Source: Labilithrix sp. (GTDB lineage Bacteria > Myxococcota_A > Polyangia > Polyangiales > Polyangiaceae). From it: DNA of 64,000 bases. Shown one piece after another: positions 1 through 9,917 of this stretch. Made by a program: the position numbers and the translations under genes. The notes below the pieces were generated by a model, which searched no databases, was not told the DNA's origin, and saw only the letters and a program-made list of their open reading frames with translations. The stretch lies in contig JAHBWC010000003.1 in the NCBI GenBank assembly GCA_019637225.1, positions 124,001-188,000 of the forward strand. Reading direction: 5' to 3'. Position 1 is the first letter of the stretch; every line of letters starts with the position of its first letter.

Positions 1-876
1 GTCCTCATGGCGATCGACGGGGTCCGCTGGCAAGAGGTCTTTCACGGCGCGGACCGCTCGCTCTCGAGCTCAGCGCCGATCGCGCCGACGACGATCTTCA
101 AGCACCTGCACGGTCTCGGGACCGAGCGCGGCGCGTTCGTCGGCGCCCCCGGACACGGCACGATCGCCGCGTCGGGGCCGAACTACGTCTCGCTGCCGGG
201 CTACACCGAGCTCCTGGGCGGACGCCCCTCGGCCTGCACCGACAACGGATGCGCGAGGACGACACTGCCGACCATCCTCGACGAAGCGCACGCCGCCGGC
301 GCGCGGGTCGCGGCCTTCGCCTCGTGGGACAAGCTCGACCTCGCCGCGACGATGGCCCCCGGCTCGTTCACGTCGTCGTGCGGACGTCGGGGCGATCCGC
401 TCGTGGATCCCTGGCCGGGCCACGGCGACTACCGGCCGGATCGCGTCACCGCGACCGCGGCCCTCGAGTACTACGAAGCCGAGAAGCCGGACGTCTTCTT
501 CCTCGGCCTCGGCGACGCGGACGAGTACGCGCACCGCGGCGACTACCCCGGCTACCTCGCCGCGCTCCGTCACGCCGACGAGACGATCGGGCGTCTCCTC
601 GCGCTCCTCGATCGCCTCGGCGACCGCGGACGGAGCACGCACGTGATCGTGACCGCCGACCACGGCCGCGCCAGCGACTTCAAGAACCACGGCCCGATGC
701 CCGAAGCCGCGCGCGTCTGGATGGCCGCCGTCGGTCCGCGCTTCTCGGCGCGCGGTCCCGTCAGCTCGCCCGAGCCCCGGCACCTCGCGGACATCGTCCC
801 CACGCTTCGCACGGTCCTCGGCCTCCCGGCGGACCGATCCGCCCGCTCGGGCGCGCCCCTCGAAGAGCTGTTCTGA
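1..876 (+). CDS. Alkaline-phosphatase-superfamily phosphodiesterase/sulfatase-like protein, 5' end outside the window
   Basis: The frame is open from base 1, and residues just before and after the first in-window ATG (position 7) read VLMAIDGVRWQEVF. That is the usual first strand and metal-binding Asp of type I phosphodiesterase/nucleotide pyrophosphatase proteins, so the true start and signal peptide lie upstream. Other family landmarks follow in order: the nucleophile region NYVSLPGYTELLGGR, the metal ligands in GLGDADEYAHRGDY, and VTADHGR near the C-terminus. It probably hydrolyses a phosphate or sulfate ester outside the cytoplasm; the substrate cannot be read from the sequence. It converges on msrA with a 35-bp GC-rich gap. 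Confidence 0.8.
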   Translation, partial: VLMAIDGVRWQEVFHGADRSLSSSAPIAPTTIFKHLHGLGTERGAFVGAPGHGTIAASGPNYVSLPGYTELLGGRPSACTDNGCARTTLPTILDEAHAAGARVAAFASWDKLDLAATMAPGSFTSSCGRRGDPLVDPWPGHGDYRPDRVTATAALEYYEAEKPDVFFLGLGDADEYAHRGDYPGYLAALRHADETIGRLLALLDRLGDRGRSTHVIVTADHGRASDFKNHGPMPEAARVWMAAVGPRFSARGPVSSPEPRHLADIVPTLRTVLGLPADRSARSGAPLEELF

Positions 877-911
877 CGGTCGCCTCGCGCGCGCGCGCTT
901 CGCGTAGACGC

Positions 912-1580
912 TCACCCGCGGGCGGAGCGTGACTCCCCGGCCGCGAGCACGCCGACGGGACACGCGACGCCCGTGCCTCCCACCCCGCAGTACCCGTCGG
1001 GGTTCTTGTGGAGGTACTGCTGGTGGTAGTCCTCGGCGAAGTAGAACTCGGGCGCGTCTTCGATCTCCGTCGTGATCGCGCCGTAGCCCGCCTCGCCGAG
1101 CTTCGCCTGGTACGCGTCCTTGGAAGCTTCCGCGGCGGCGCGCTGAGCGGCGTCGAACGCGTAGATGCCGGACCGGTACTGCGTGCCGGTGTCGTTGCCC
1201 TGACGCATGCCCTGCGTCGGATCGTGGTTTTCCCAGAACACGCGGAGGAGCTCTTCGTAGCTCACCCGCTCGGGATCGAAGGCGACGCGCACGACCTCGT
1301 TGTGGCCGGTCATGCCCGAGCAGACCTCGCGGTACGTCGGGTTCGGCGTGTGGCCGGCGGCGTAGCCCACCTGCGTGGAGACCACGCCGGGGACCTTCCA
1401 GAACTTCCGCTCGACACCCCAGAAGCAGCCCATGCCGAACATCGCCAGGCGCGAGCCTTCGGGGAAGCTCTCCATGCTCGTGCCGAGCACAGCGTGCGTC
1501 GCGGCGACCGGCATCCGGTCGGCGCGTCCCGGCAGCGCTCGTTCCTTCGAAGGCATCTGGAGCTTTTCGGCGTAACCCAT
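912..1580 (-). CDS. msrA: Peptide-methionine (S)-S-oxide reductase MsrA
   Basis: MsrA reduces methionine-S-sulfoxide in oxidised proteins and is recycled by thioredoxin. The catalytic motif GCFWG is present (Cys52), followed by the family signatures [42 protein letters not shown] and [15 protein letters not shown]. The Cys-Gly-Val-Gly tail provides candidate resolving cysteines. At 222 residues it is a full-length single-domain enzyme with a roughly 40-residue N-terminal lead and no obvious signal peptide. The start is an ATG behind GAGGAG. It lies 22 bp after the monooxygenase-fold gene, so it is probably cotranscribed with it and with the outer-membrane-type gene upstream. Confidence 0.95.
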   Translation of the reverse strand: MGYAEKLQMPSKERALPGRADRMPVAATHAVLGTSMESFPEGSRLAMFGMGCFWGVERKFWKVPGVVSTQVGYAAGHTPNPTYREVCSGMTGHNEVVRVAFDPERVSYEELLRVFWENHDPTQGMRQGNDTGTQYRSGIYAFDAAQRAAAEASKDAYQAKLGEAGYGAITTEIEDAPEFYFAEDYHQQYLHKNPDGYCGVGGTGVACPVGVLAAGESRSARG

Positions 1581-1602
1581 GGCGGATCTCCTCGGGCCGC
1601 GC

Positions 1603-1929
1603 TCAGCGCGGGCGTGGGAACGAATACCCTCTCACGACATTGCACACCCTGACGTCGTAGCGCGTGTAGAAGCCGTCCTTGCCTCGCTCCTGCGCTTTTC
1701 GATGCTCGGGCTCGGCGCGAAAGCGCGCGATCGCCTCGAGCGAGTCCCAGTACGACACCGTGATCCCGGAGCCGTCGGGGTTCCGCGCGCTCTCGAAGCC
1801 GAGGAACCCCGGCTGCGTCTTCGCGAGCTCGAGCATCGCCGACGCGACGTCCTCGTAGCCGTCGTCGCTCGCAGGAGCGCGCTGGCTCGAGAAGATGACC
1901 GCGAAGCACGGCGCGCCCGCGTCGCTCAT
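1603..1929 (-). CDS. Antibiotic-biosynthesis-monooxygenase (ABM) fold protein
   Basis: A small dimeric alpha/beta-barrel protein of about 108 residues. The segments [30 protein letters not shown] and [21 protein letters not shown] match the ABM/YczJ pattern, in which a ferredoxin-like fold ends in a Trp and an HxxAQ helix. Family members include haem-degrading and quinol monooxygenases, but most are uncharacterised, so no substrate is claimed. The chosen ATG follows GGTGA; an in-frame GTG nine bases upstream would overlap the previous stop by 8 bp. Its tight position between the outer-membrane-type gene and msrA suggests one mRNA. Confidence 0.75.
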   Translation of the reverse strand: MSDAGAPCFAVIFSSQRAPASDDGYEDVASAMLELAKTQPGFLGFESARNPDGSGITVSYWDSLEAIARFRAEPEHRKAQERGKDGFYTRYDVRVCNVVRGYSFPRPR

Positions 1930-1930
1930 C

Positions 1931-2749
1931 TCATTCACCGAGCCGGAACTGGACGCCGAAGCCCGCGCCGACCTGGCGCACGAAGTCGTCGTCCACGGTG
2001 GGGAAGAGGATCATCGTCTTCAGGTCGACGGCGCTCGCCACCTGGTAGCCGAGCCCGAAGCCGAGCAGGAGGTGCGCGTCGTGGTCGCCCGATCCGGCGC
2101 CGATGAAGCGCAGCTGCGCCATCGGGCCGAGCCAGAGCTTTTCCGACGTCTGGAACCAGAAGTAGCCGGGGATCGACAGGCCGTTGACCGTCGGGTTGTA
2201 AAAGAGGATCGGGATGTACACGCCGGTGTCGATGCGCGCGATGTCCGAGACGTGAAACGTGAGCGGCACGCCGAACATCAGGCCGAAGCGCGTGCCCTCC
2301 TCGACCGGGAGAAACACGCGTCCGTCGAGGCCGACCTCGGCGATGCTTCCGCTGTACGCGACCCAGCGGATGCGCAGCTCCGGGTTGGCGACCGCGTCGT
2401 TGCCCGTGCCGTACGTCTCGGTCCAGAGCGTGCGCGCGTAGTAGTCGGCGCCGGTCGCGCGCCCGTCGTTGCCGAAGCGGACGCCGGTGCGGAAGCCGAG
2501 CTCGAGCCGTTCGGTGACGCCGAGCGCGCCCTCGAGGTTCATGCCGAGGCCGGTGCGGCTCACGTCGTTGTTGAAAGGACCGCGGAAGCGGAAATGCCCG
2601 ATGCCGAGGCCGGCGTCGCCGGCGAAGACCAGCTGGTGCTGCGTCATCGGGCGATCGACCCACCGCTCCGCGGCGTCGCTCGGAGCGGAGAGCGTCGCGA
2701 GCGAGAGGAGTGCGGCGGCGGCGAGTGCGGTGCGGCAGGTGCGTCGCAT
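1931..2749 (-). CDS. Secreted or outer-membrane-type beta-rich protein, function unknown
   Basis: A 272-residue protein with a clear signal peptide (MRRTCRTALAAAALLSLATLSAPSDAAE). It then shows alternating short hydrophobic and polar strands rich in Gly, Phe and Tyr (GIGHFRFRGPFNNDVSRTGLG, ERLELGFRTGVRFG, PGYFWFQTSEKLWLGPMAQLRF). This looks like an outer-membrane beta-barrel in the style of transporter or porin-like hypothetical proteins. The C-terminus GFGVQFRLGE does not end in Phe or Trp but resembles a last strand. I cannot assign a ligand. A TAGGCT box lies 7 nt before the ATG, with no Shine-Dalgarno sequence. It heads the unit leading into the ABM gene and msrA. Confidence 0.65.
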   Translation of the reverse strand: MRRTCRTALAAAALLSLATLSAPSDAAERWVDRPMTQHQLVFAGDAGLGIGHFRFRGPFNNDVSRTGLGMNLEGALGVTERLELGFRTGVRFGNDGRATGADYYARTLWTETYGTGNDAVANPELRIRWVAYSGSIAEVGLDGRVFLPVEEGTRFGLMFGVPLTFHVSDIARIDTGVYIPILFYNPTVNGLSIPGYFWFQTSEKLWLGPMAQLRFIGAGSGDHDAHLLLGFGLGYQVASAVDLKTMILFPTVDDDFVRQVGAGFGVQFRLGE

Positions 2750-2756
2750 GGCGCGC

Positions 2757-2762
2757 AGCCTA
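2757..2762 (-). promoter_or_regulatory. Putative -10 box TAGGCT, leaderless start of the gene ending at 1931
   Basis: On the minus strand TAGGCT is separated from the ATG at 2749 by 7 nt, which would place the transcript start on or next to the start codon. It is one of a recurrent set in this window. Confidence 0.4.
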
Positions 2763-2781
2763 GGCCGGGCCTCGCCTCGGT

Positions 2782-3684
2782 TCAATCGACTGGCTGCGCC
2801 GACGGCTCGGGCGGTGCGGCACCCGTGTCCTTCGCGCGTCGTCGCCGGCGGACGAGGAGCACGACGCCGAGCGCGATCACCGCGAGCGACCAGTACTGCG
2901 CGAACGTGAGGCCGCCCTGGCGGGCCTCGCCGGTCGGGCCGTCCTCCGGACGAAGGAAGTCGAGCACGAAGCGGAACGGGCCGTACACGAGCGACGAGAC
3001 GATCGTGTAGGTGCCCATCGCGAGGTCCTTCTTCCACGTCAGCGCGAAGCCGAGCGCGAGCGGCGCGAGGATCATGAGCTCGAGCAGACCGAGGTCGTAG
3101 CGGACGTCGCTCGCGCCCGTGATGACGTGGATCGGCCCGTAGACACGGTGGAGGCCGTCCTCGGCCGTCCTCGGGAAGCCGATCGCGAGCAGCGAGCCGA
3201 GCGAGCCGGGCGCGACGGCCCTGCCGACGTGGTCGTGGATCAGCGCGCAGCCCAGTCGACCGAGCGCGAACGCGCACGGCCACGTCGCGAGCACCACTTC
3301 GGTCACCGGGAGCAGCGCGATCGGCGCCGCGCGGCGCGAGGCGCGCCAGCGGCCGCCATCCTTCCGGACGTACAGGCGGCTCCACACGACGCCGCCGACG
3401 ACCGCGCCGACCATCGCGCCGGTGGAGCTCAGGCCCTGGACGCTGAAGCGCGGGCCGAGCGACTGCCCTGGATGGTAGAAGATCGCGTCGACGCCCCAGG
3501 CGAACGCCCAGCCGAGCACGCCGATCCACAGCGTGAGCACGCGGAAATCGGCGCGGTCGAAGCCGCGCCGCACGGCCAGCTTCATCAGGACGTGGTCCCA
3601 GACGAAGAACGCGACGGCGACGCATACGCCGTACGGGTGAAACGGCGCGATCTTGGCCTCGTCGATGGCGACGAACGGGATCAC
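2782..3684 (-). CDS. lgt: Prolipoprotein diacylglyceryl transferase
   Basis: Lgt moves a diacylglyceryl group from phosphatidylglycerol to the lipobox cysteine of prelipoproteins in the inner membrane. The 300-residue protein has about seven hydrophobic segments, an early HPYG motif and the family signature region GRLGCALIHDHVG. It ends with YGPFRFVLDFLRPED and a last membrane helix before an Arg-rich tail. The window encodes well over a dozen predicted lipoproteins that need this enzyme. The start is GTG; the gene follows the kinase gene by 19 bp, so the two may be cotranscribed. The Asp-His form of the signature is a variant of the classical R-x-G-N-F-x-N motif. Confidence 0.88.
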   Translation of the reverse strand: MIPFVAIDEAKIAPFHPYGVCVAVAFFVWDHVLMKLAVRRGFDRADFRVLTLWIGVLGWAFAWGVDAIFYHPGQSLGPRFSVQGLSSTGAMVGAVVGGVVWSRLYVRKDGGRWRASRRAAPIALLPVTEVVLATWPCAFALGRLGCALIHDHVGRAVAPGSLGSLLAIGFPRTAEDGLHRVYGPIHVITGASDVRYDLGLLELMILAPLALGFALTWKKDLAMGTYTIVSSLVYGPFRFVLDFLRPEDGPTGEARQGGLTFAQYWSLAVIALGVVLLVRRRRRAKDTGAAPPEPSAQPVD

Positions 3685-3703
3685 GCGCGAGCCTTACCAA
3701 AGT

Positions 3704-5662
<1,959 letters not shown>

Positions 5663-5736
5663 CGTGACGTCGTGCGCTCTCGACAGGCTACGCGTCCTTC
5701 TCCTCAGCGGCAACGGACGCCGGTGTGGCAGAGAGG

Positions 5737-5760
5737 CCCAGCGATCGATCGACCGCTGGG
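5737..5760. repeat. 7-bp inverted repeat in a divergent intergenic region
   Basis: CCCAGCG and CGCTGGG flank a 10-bp spacer made of GATC-like steps, between the kinase start at 5662 and the small DUF4177-like gene at 5805. It could be an operator or a short hairpin in either leader. Nothing in the sequence decides between these. Confidence 0.3.
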
Positions 5761-5804
5761 CTCATCCAGGACTCGGGGCCTCGCGATTGCATTCGGATGG
5801 GCCC

Positions 5805-6005
5805 ATGCGATGGCACTACAAGCGCGTGGACGTCGACATCGGCGGCGTCGCGGAGGCCTCGTTCGAGCAGCGCCTCGATCGCCTCGGCGTCGAGGGCTGG
5901 GAGCTCGTCACGGCGATCCAGCACGCGCGCCACGGCTACTCCCAGGAGGTCCATCTCCTGTTCAAGAGGCCGGCGGCGAACGCAGGAGAGCTTGCAGGGG
6001 AGTGA
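5805..6005 (+). CDS. Small DUF4177-like protein
   Basis: A 66-residue protein (MRWHYKRVDVDIGG...) whose pattern resembles DUF4177: a short beta strand, a helix, then GWELVTAIQHA and a closing strand that reads VHLLFKRP. Members are small cytoplasmic proteins of unknown role. The ATG at 5805 was preferred over an upstream in-frame start at 5637 because the extra residues read as antisense of the kinase promoter region. There is no convincing Shine-Dalgarno site. Confidence 0.6.
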   Translation: MRWHYKRVDVDIGGVAEASFEQRLDRLGVEGWELVTAIQHARHGYSQEVHLLFKRPAANAGELAGE

Positions 6006-6084
6006 GCTTCTGGGCTCAGCGGGACCAACTGCACCACCGCGGATCCGGTGGCGCGCACTGGATGGCATGAGGAGGGACGGGCAC

Positions 6085-6333
6085 ATGAAACATCTCCCCT
6101 CGATCGAGGCGCTCACCGCGGCGGACGACACGCGCCTGCGCGTGGAGCTCGAGATCTGCGAAGCGCTCGACAGGCTCGCGCGTGTCCGAGCGCTCGTCGA
6201 CCGCGCGGACCAGTTGCTCGCCAACGTCCTCGCGCGCGGGCAGCAGGCCAACGACGCGGACGCGCGCGATTTCGACGCGGAGGCGAGCGGCACCCTCGCC
6301 TCCGCGATCCTCGCAAGTCTGCGAAGGGTATGA
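6085..6333 (+). CDS. Small helical hypothetical protein
   Basis: 82 residues (MKHLPSIEALTAADD...), predicted to be almost entirely helical. Regularly spaced Leu, Val and Ala with Glu, Asp and Arg give a coiled-coil-like stretch (LRVELEICEALDRLARVRALVD). The start is well supported by GGAGGG 9 nt upstream, a strong Shine-Dalgarno site in a window where many genes have none. It sits 79 bp after the DUF4177-like gene. I recognise no family. Codon usage is typical for the window, so it is probably real. Confidence 0.5.
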   Translation: MKHLPSIEALTAADDTRLRVELEICEALDRLARVRALVDRADQLLANVLARGQQANDADARDFDAEASGTLASAILASLRRV

Positions 6334-6456
6334 GCTATCCAGAAAAGCACCGAACCCAGCCTTGACGATCGACCTACATGGTGACACATGGTCGCCATCG
6401 GACGGCGCAACGCGACGCGTTAGCGGTCCGAGCTTCCCGCACCCGAGGTCTTCGCC

Positions 6457-7557
6457 ATGGCAAAGCTCACGCTCCTCAAGTTCGTCTCGAAGCTCGTCGT
6501 CGCAGGCGCCGCGCTCACGATGGTCGCCACCGGCTGCGGAGCCGATGCGGGCGACGACGACGAAGACACGGTGTCGTCGGAGGACGCGATCCTCGCGAGC
6601 TCGCTCACGGGCGGCGCCTTCAAGCTCTACGCGCAGCCGAACGCGGCCCCGAACCCCAGCTGCGACGTCCACACCTCGCTGACGCTCACGAGCAAGGGCG
6701 GCGCGCGCGCGGATCTCCGCGAAGCCGTCGACGGCTTCTGCGAGATCTACGTCGCGCCTTCGGAGCGCGCGTACCGCCTCCGCCTCGCCGGGACGTCGTG
6801 CGGCTCGAAGATCTACAAGGGCAAGAAGCGCATCGGCGGGAAGACGCGCGAGATCACGATCACCGATCACCGCACGCGTCTCTGCCGCGACCTCGTCCCC
6901 GCCAAGATCATCGTCGACGAGACCGACGCGACCGGCGCCGTCCACACGAAGTACAGCTTCGACGGCAAGCCGCCGGCGCCCGCGCCGACGTCGACCTGGC
7001 TCACGATTTCTCCGAGGCAGTGCGGCGGAAACCCGTGGAACGGCGCAGCGCCGGCGCCCGGTCAGGACCCGTCGCACCTCCAGGGTGAGGCCGGTCAGGT
7101 CCACGACTTCTTCCGCGCCACGGGCATCGAGCTCGAGCAGATCGGCTTCGCGCACCCCGCCGAGCCGATGATGGTCTGCATGGCGTGCTCGTGCCCGCGC
7201 GGCGACACGCTCGTCGTTCACGCGAAGTCGAGCGCGGACGCGCAGCGGCTCGTCTCCGAGTTCGGCTTCGCGCCGATCGACAACGCCCTCACGCGGGCGC
7301 CCACCCAGTGCGGGACGAACCCGTGGGAGGGTGGCCAGCAGCTCCAGAACGACGCGGACGAGTCGCGTCAGCTCTCGTCGTGGGCGTCGTCTGCCGGCGC
7401 TCCGCTCACCGGCGCCGGCTTCCTCGACCACACGGAGCAGCGCTTCGTCTGCATGGCGTGCTCGTGCCCGCGGGGCGATCTCGCGATCGCGTTCCCGAAG
7501 GACGCGGCGGCTTCGGCCAAGCTCGAGACCCTCGGCTTCGCGCCCATCCAGAACTGA
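6457..7557 (+). CDS. Lipoprotein with a duplicated QCGxNPW...CMACSCPRGD domain
   Basis: 366 residues. The signal peptide ends in a lipobox (ATGC), followed by an Asp/Glu-rich linker. Residues about 30-180 form a Cys-containing N-terminal domain resembling no family I can name. Residues about 185-275 and 282-365 are two copies of one module. Each opens with QCGGNPW or QCGTNPW, contains a helix with a conserved IGF or AGF, has the motif VCMACSCPRGD, and closes with EFGFAPI or TLGFAPI. The CxxCxCPRGD motif could bind metal or form disulfides. It faces the periplasm or outer surface. A hairpin after the stop probably ends transcription. Confidence 0.75.
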   Translation: MAKLTLLKFVSKLVVAGAALTMVATGCGADAGDDDEDTVSSEDAILASSLTGGAFKLYAQPNAAPNPSCDVHTSLTLTSKGGARADLREAVDGFCEIYVAPSERAYRLRLAGTSCGSKIYKGKKRIGGKTREITITDHRTRLCRDLVPAKIIVDETDATGAVHTKYSFDGKPPAPAPTSTWLTISPRQCGGNPWNGAAPAPGQDPSHLQGEAGQVHDFFRATGIELEQIGFAHPAEPMMVCMACSCPRGDTLVVHAKSSADAQRLVSEFGFAPIDNALTRAPTQCGTNPWEGGQQLQNDADESRQLSSWASSAGAPLTGAGFLDHTEQRFVCMACSCPRGDLAIAFPKDAAASAKLETLGFAPIQN

Positions 7558-7587
7558 GCGCTCACGAGCCCGTCATGCCGTGAGCGC
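7558..7587. terminator. Bidirectional hairpin between convergent genes
   Basis: A perfect 9-bp stem (GCGCTCACG / CGTGAGCGC, 12-nt loop) begins immediately after the stop of the CMACSC lipoprotein and precedes the end of the convergent PD40 lipoprotein gene. The T-tract is weak, so efficiency is uncertain. Confidence 0.5.
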
Positions 7588-7607
7588 CGTCGTTCGTCCC
7601 GGAACCC

Positions 7608-9707
7608 TCACTTCGGGACGTTCGGCGGAGGCGGCGGCGGCGGGGGCGGCGGCGGCGGGGGCGGCGGCGGCGGCGGAGGCTGCGCGCCGCCGACGATCTT
7701 CTCCGTCCACTGGCCGATGTGGTTCGACGTCCGGAGGTCCTGGAACGGCAGGTAGAAGCCGGTGTAGCTGCCGTCCTGCCCGGCGAGGACCTTCGCGGGA
7801 TCGACCGCGAACATCCAGAGATGCTGCGCGCCGGCGGTGTTGCGTACGCCGACCTTGCGCTGCGACGCGACGGTGAACCAGAAGAGCTGACCGTCGCGGT
7901 GCTTCGTCTTGAACGGCGCCGAGCGGGGGAAGGTGTCGCCGAGGTTCGTCGCGGCGCCGTCCTCGACGCCGGCCTTCCCGGCGTTGACGAGCTGTACGGG
8001 CGTCGCGCCGGCGGCCGGCTTCACGGCCCACGTCTTCGCGCTCGGGTCGGCGTCCGCGTCGCAATCGCCGCTGTCCCAGTTCCCCGGACAGATCGACTCC
8101 GAGTAGTAGAAGAACGACGAGTCGGGGACGAAGTTCGGGTTGTAGCGCGCGTGGTCCTGGAGCTGCGGGATCACGACGACCGGGTCAGCCCAGCCGGTGG
8201 CGTTCTGCTTCAGGAGGTCGATGCTCGTGCGCTTCGGCCGCTGCGTCGTCGTGTCGGTCTTCGCGACGTGCGTGAGGGCGATCATCTTTCCGTCCGGCGA
8301 CCAGTCCGGATGGTTCGGCTTGAAGTCGAGGGCGATCGTCTTGGTCGCGTCGCGGAGGCCGGTGTCGCCGTTGTGGAAGTAGAGGCTCTTGAAGTCGGAG
8401 TTGTCGCCGTAGACCGCGACGAACTCGGAGCCGGTGGGGTTGAAGGACGCGAACTGGATTCGGTTGTTGCCGCCGGCGGTCGAGCCGGGGTTGATGGTGA
8501 GCCAGTCGGGGTCGGTCTTCGCCCTCGCTACGTCGTTGATGTAGAAGAGCCGGCCGTCGCCCTGCCCGCCGAGCGACCCGAGGAGCTTCGTCCCTTGACG
8601 CGAGAGCGCGTGGCAGCCGGGGCAGGTGTTCGGGACGCCGTTCTGGTTCTTGACGACGTATTGCTCCGGGTCGCCGGTCGCCGCGCCGAAGTCGAAGCGC
8701 ATGATGGCTTCGGGGTTGGTGACGGTCCAGTAGTAGAGGCCGCCGTCGACGCGGTTCTCGGCGAACTCGATCGTGAACTCGTCCGACGCGCCGTGCGCGG
8801 CGCCGGCGTCGTCGGTCGCGCGGATGCGGAGCTTGACGGCGCCCGCGCCGCGGTTGCTCTCCGCGAGGTAGCCGTAGCCGACCTCGTCGAGCTCGAACGC
8901 GCACGTGTTCGCGAGCCAGAGCGGGTTGCCGCCGCCGCAGCGCGAGTAGTAGACGATCTCGGCCGACGCGCTCTTGAAGCTGATCTCGAACAGCTGGTTG
9001 TCGTTCGAGCCGCGTCGCCACTGGACGTCGAGGCGTCGCAGGTTCGGCGGCAGCATCGTGCCGTTGTTCGGGTACGCGAGCAGCGGCTTCCTCCCGGCGA
9101 CCGGCGCGCCGGTGAAGAGGCTCGCCGGGTTCGCCGGGAGCGCCGGCGTCACCGCGGGCGAGTCGAGCGTGCTCACGAGCTTCACCGTGAGCGACGTCGT
9201 GACCTTCACCGTCCCGGTCGAGTTCGACGCGATCGCCTCGACCGTCATCTTGCCGCCGCGCTGGGGAGGATCCGCCGCCGTCGCCGGGAGGCGGGACGTG
9301 AAGAGCGGCTTGCCGTCGGACGGGAAGCCGCCGACGAGGAAGTTGTCGGGCACGTAGAAGACGACGCGGCTCGTGATGTCTTGCTCGACGCTCGAGCCCT
9401 TGAGCTTGCCGAAGGCCTTGTACGCCTGCGTGACGGTCTGGCCCGCGTTCACCGTGAGCACGGCGTTCGCAGGTTCGATGCGCATCGTCGTCGTGTCGAT
9501 GTCGCCCGACAGCGCCGCGGCGTCACGATCGTCCTCGCCGTCTCCTCCGTCGTTGTCGCCGGGGACGAACGTCCCCGAGCTGCCGCTGCTGCCGCCGTCG
9601 GTGTCACCTGCTCCGTTCTCGAACGTGGAGTCCCCGCTGTCGCCGCACGCAGCAGCGATGAACGAGGCGGTGACAACTGCAGTGACCAACACCAGGGAAG
9701 AGCGCAT
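7608..9707 (-). CDS. Lipoprotein with CxxCH haem site, PD40/TolB-like repeats and a polyproline tail
   Basis: 699 residues. The signal peptide ends with a lipobox (AAAC) followed by an acidic, Gly/Ser-rich spacer. An Ig-like segment (residues about 65-170) precedes a beta-rich domain. A single CPGCH haem-c motif occurs near residue 361, directly followed by WD40-type beta-propeller strands such as FNPTGSEFVAVYGDN and HPDWSPDGKMIALTHV. The protein ends in about twenty consecutive prolines and NVPK. This suggests a surface or periplasmic redox or binding protein; no substrate can be named. A TAATCT box lies 6 nt before the ATG. Confidence 0.75.
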   Translation of the reverse strand: MRSSLVLVTAVVTASFIAAACGDSGDSTFENGAGDTDGGSSGSSGTFVPGDNDGGDGEDDRDAAALSGDIDTTTMRIEPANAVLTVNAGQTVTQAYKAFGKLKGSSVEQDITSRVVFYVPDNFLVGGFPSDGKPLFTSRLPATAADPPQRGGKMTVEAIASNSTGTVKVTTSLTVKLVSTLDSPAVTPALPANPASLFTGAPVAGRKPLLAYPNNGTMLPPNLRRLDVQWRRGSNDNQLFEISFKSASAEIVYYSRCGGGNPLWLANTCAFELDEVGYGYLAESNRGAGAVKLRIRATDDAGAAHGASDEFTIEFAENRVDGGLYYWTVTNPEAIMRFDFGAATGDPEQYVVKNQNGVPNTCPGCHALSRQGTKLLGSLGGQGDGRLFYINDVARAKTDPDWLTINPGSTAGGNNRIQFASFNPTGSEFVAVYGDNSDFKSLYFHNGDTGLRDATKTIALDFKPNHPDWSPDGKMIALTHVAKTDTTTQRPKRTSIDLLKQNATGWADPVVVIPQLQDHARYNPNFVPDSSFFYYSESICPGNWDSGDCDADADPSAKTWAVKPAAGATPVQLVNAGKAGVEDGAATNLGDTFPRSAPFKTKHRDGQLFWFTVASQRKVGVRNTAGAQHLWMFAVDPAKVLAGQDGSYTGFYLPFQDLRTSNHIGQWTEKIVGGAQPPPPPPPPPPPPPPPPPPPNVPK

Positions 9708-9713
9708 GGTGGA

Positions 9714-9719
9714 AGATTA
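9714..9719 (-). promoter_or_regulatory. Putative -10 box TAATCT, leaderless start of the gene at 9707
   Basis: TAATCT on the minus strand ends 6 nt before the ATG at 9707, with no Shine-Dalgarno sequence between. Confidence 0.45.
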
Positions 9720-9917
9720 CGAGGTCGGCGTAACGCCTCGAAAGCGGCCTGGTGGCGGCCAAGCAAGATTCGTCGGAGGCCGTATGCCGGGCGCGGCGTA
9801 TGTGGGCGCCCGCCGCTCGTCAGCGCCTCTCTGCTACTCGCGCGCGAAGGCGAACGGCGCCTGGACGCCGGCGCGCGAGAAGAGAGGAGGCGAGCGCGCT
9901 GGCGTGCGCCGACAGCC

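Noticed and set aside
5813-5828. TGGCACTACAAGCGCG, correct GG-GC spacing for sigma-54
   Set aside because: It lies inside the DUF4177-like coding region and the -12 part is poor; probably chance.
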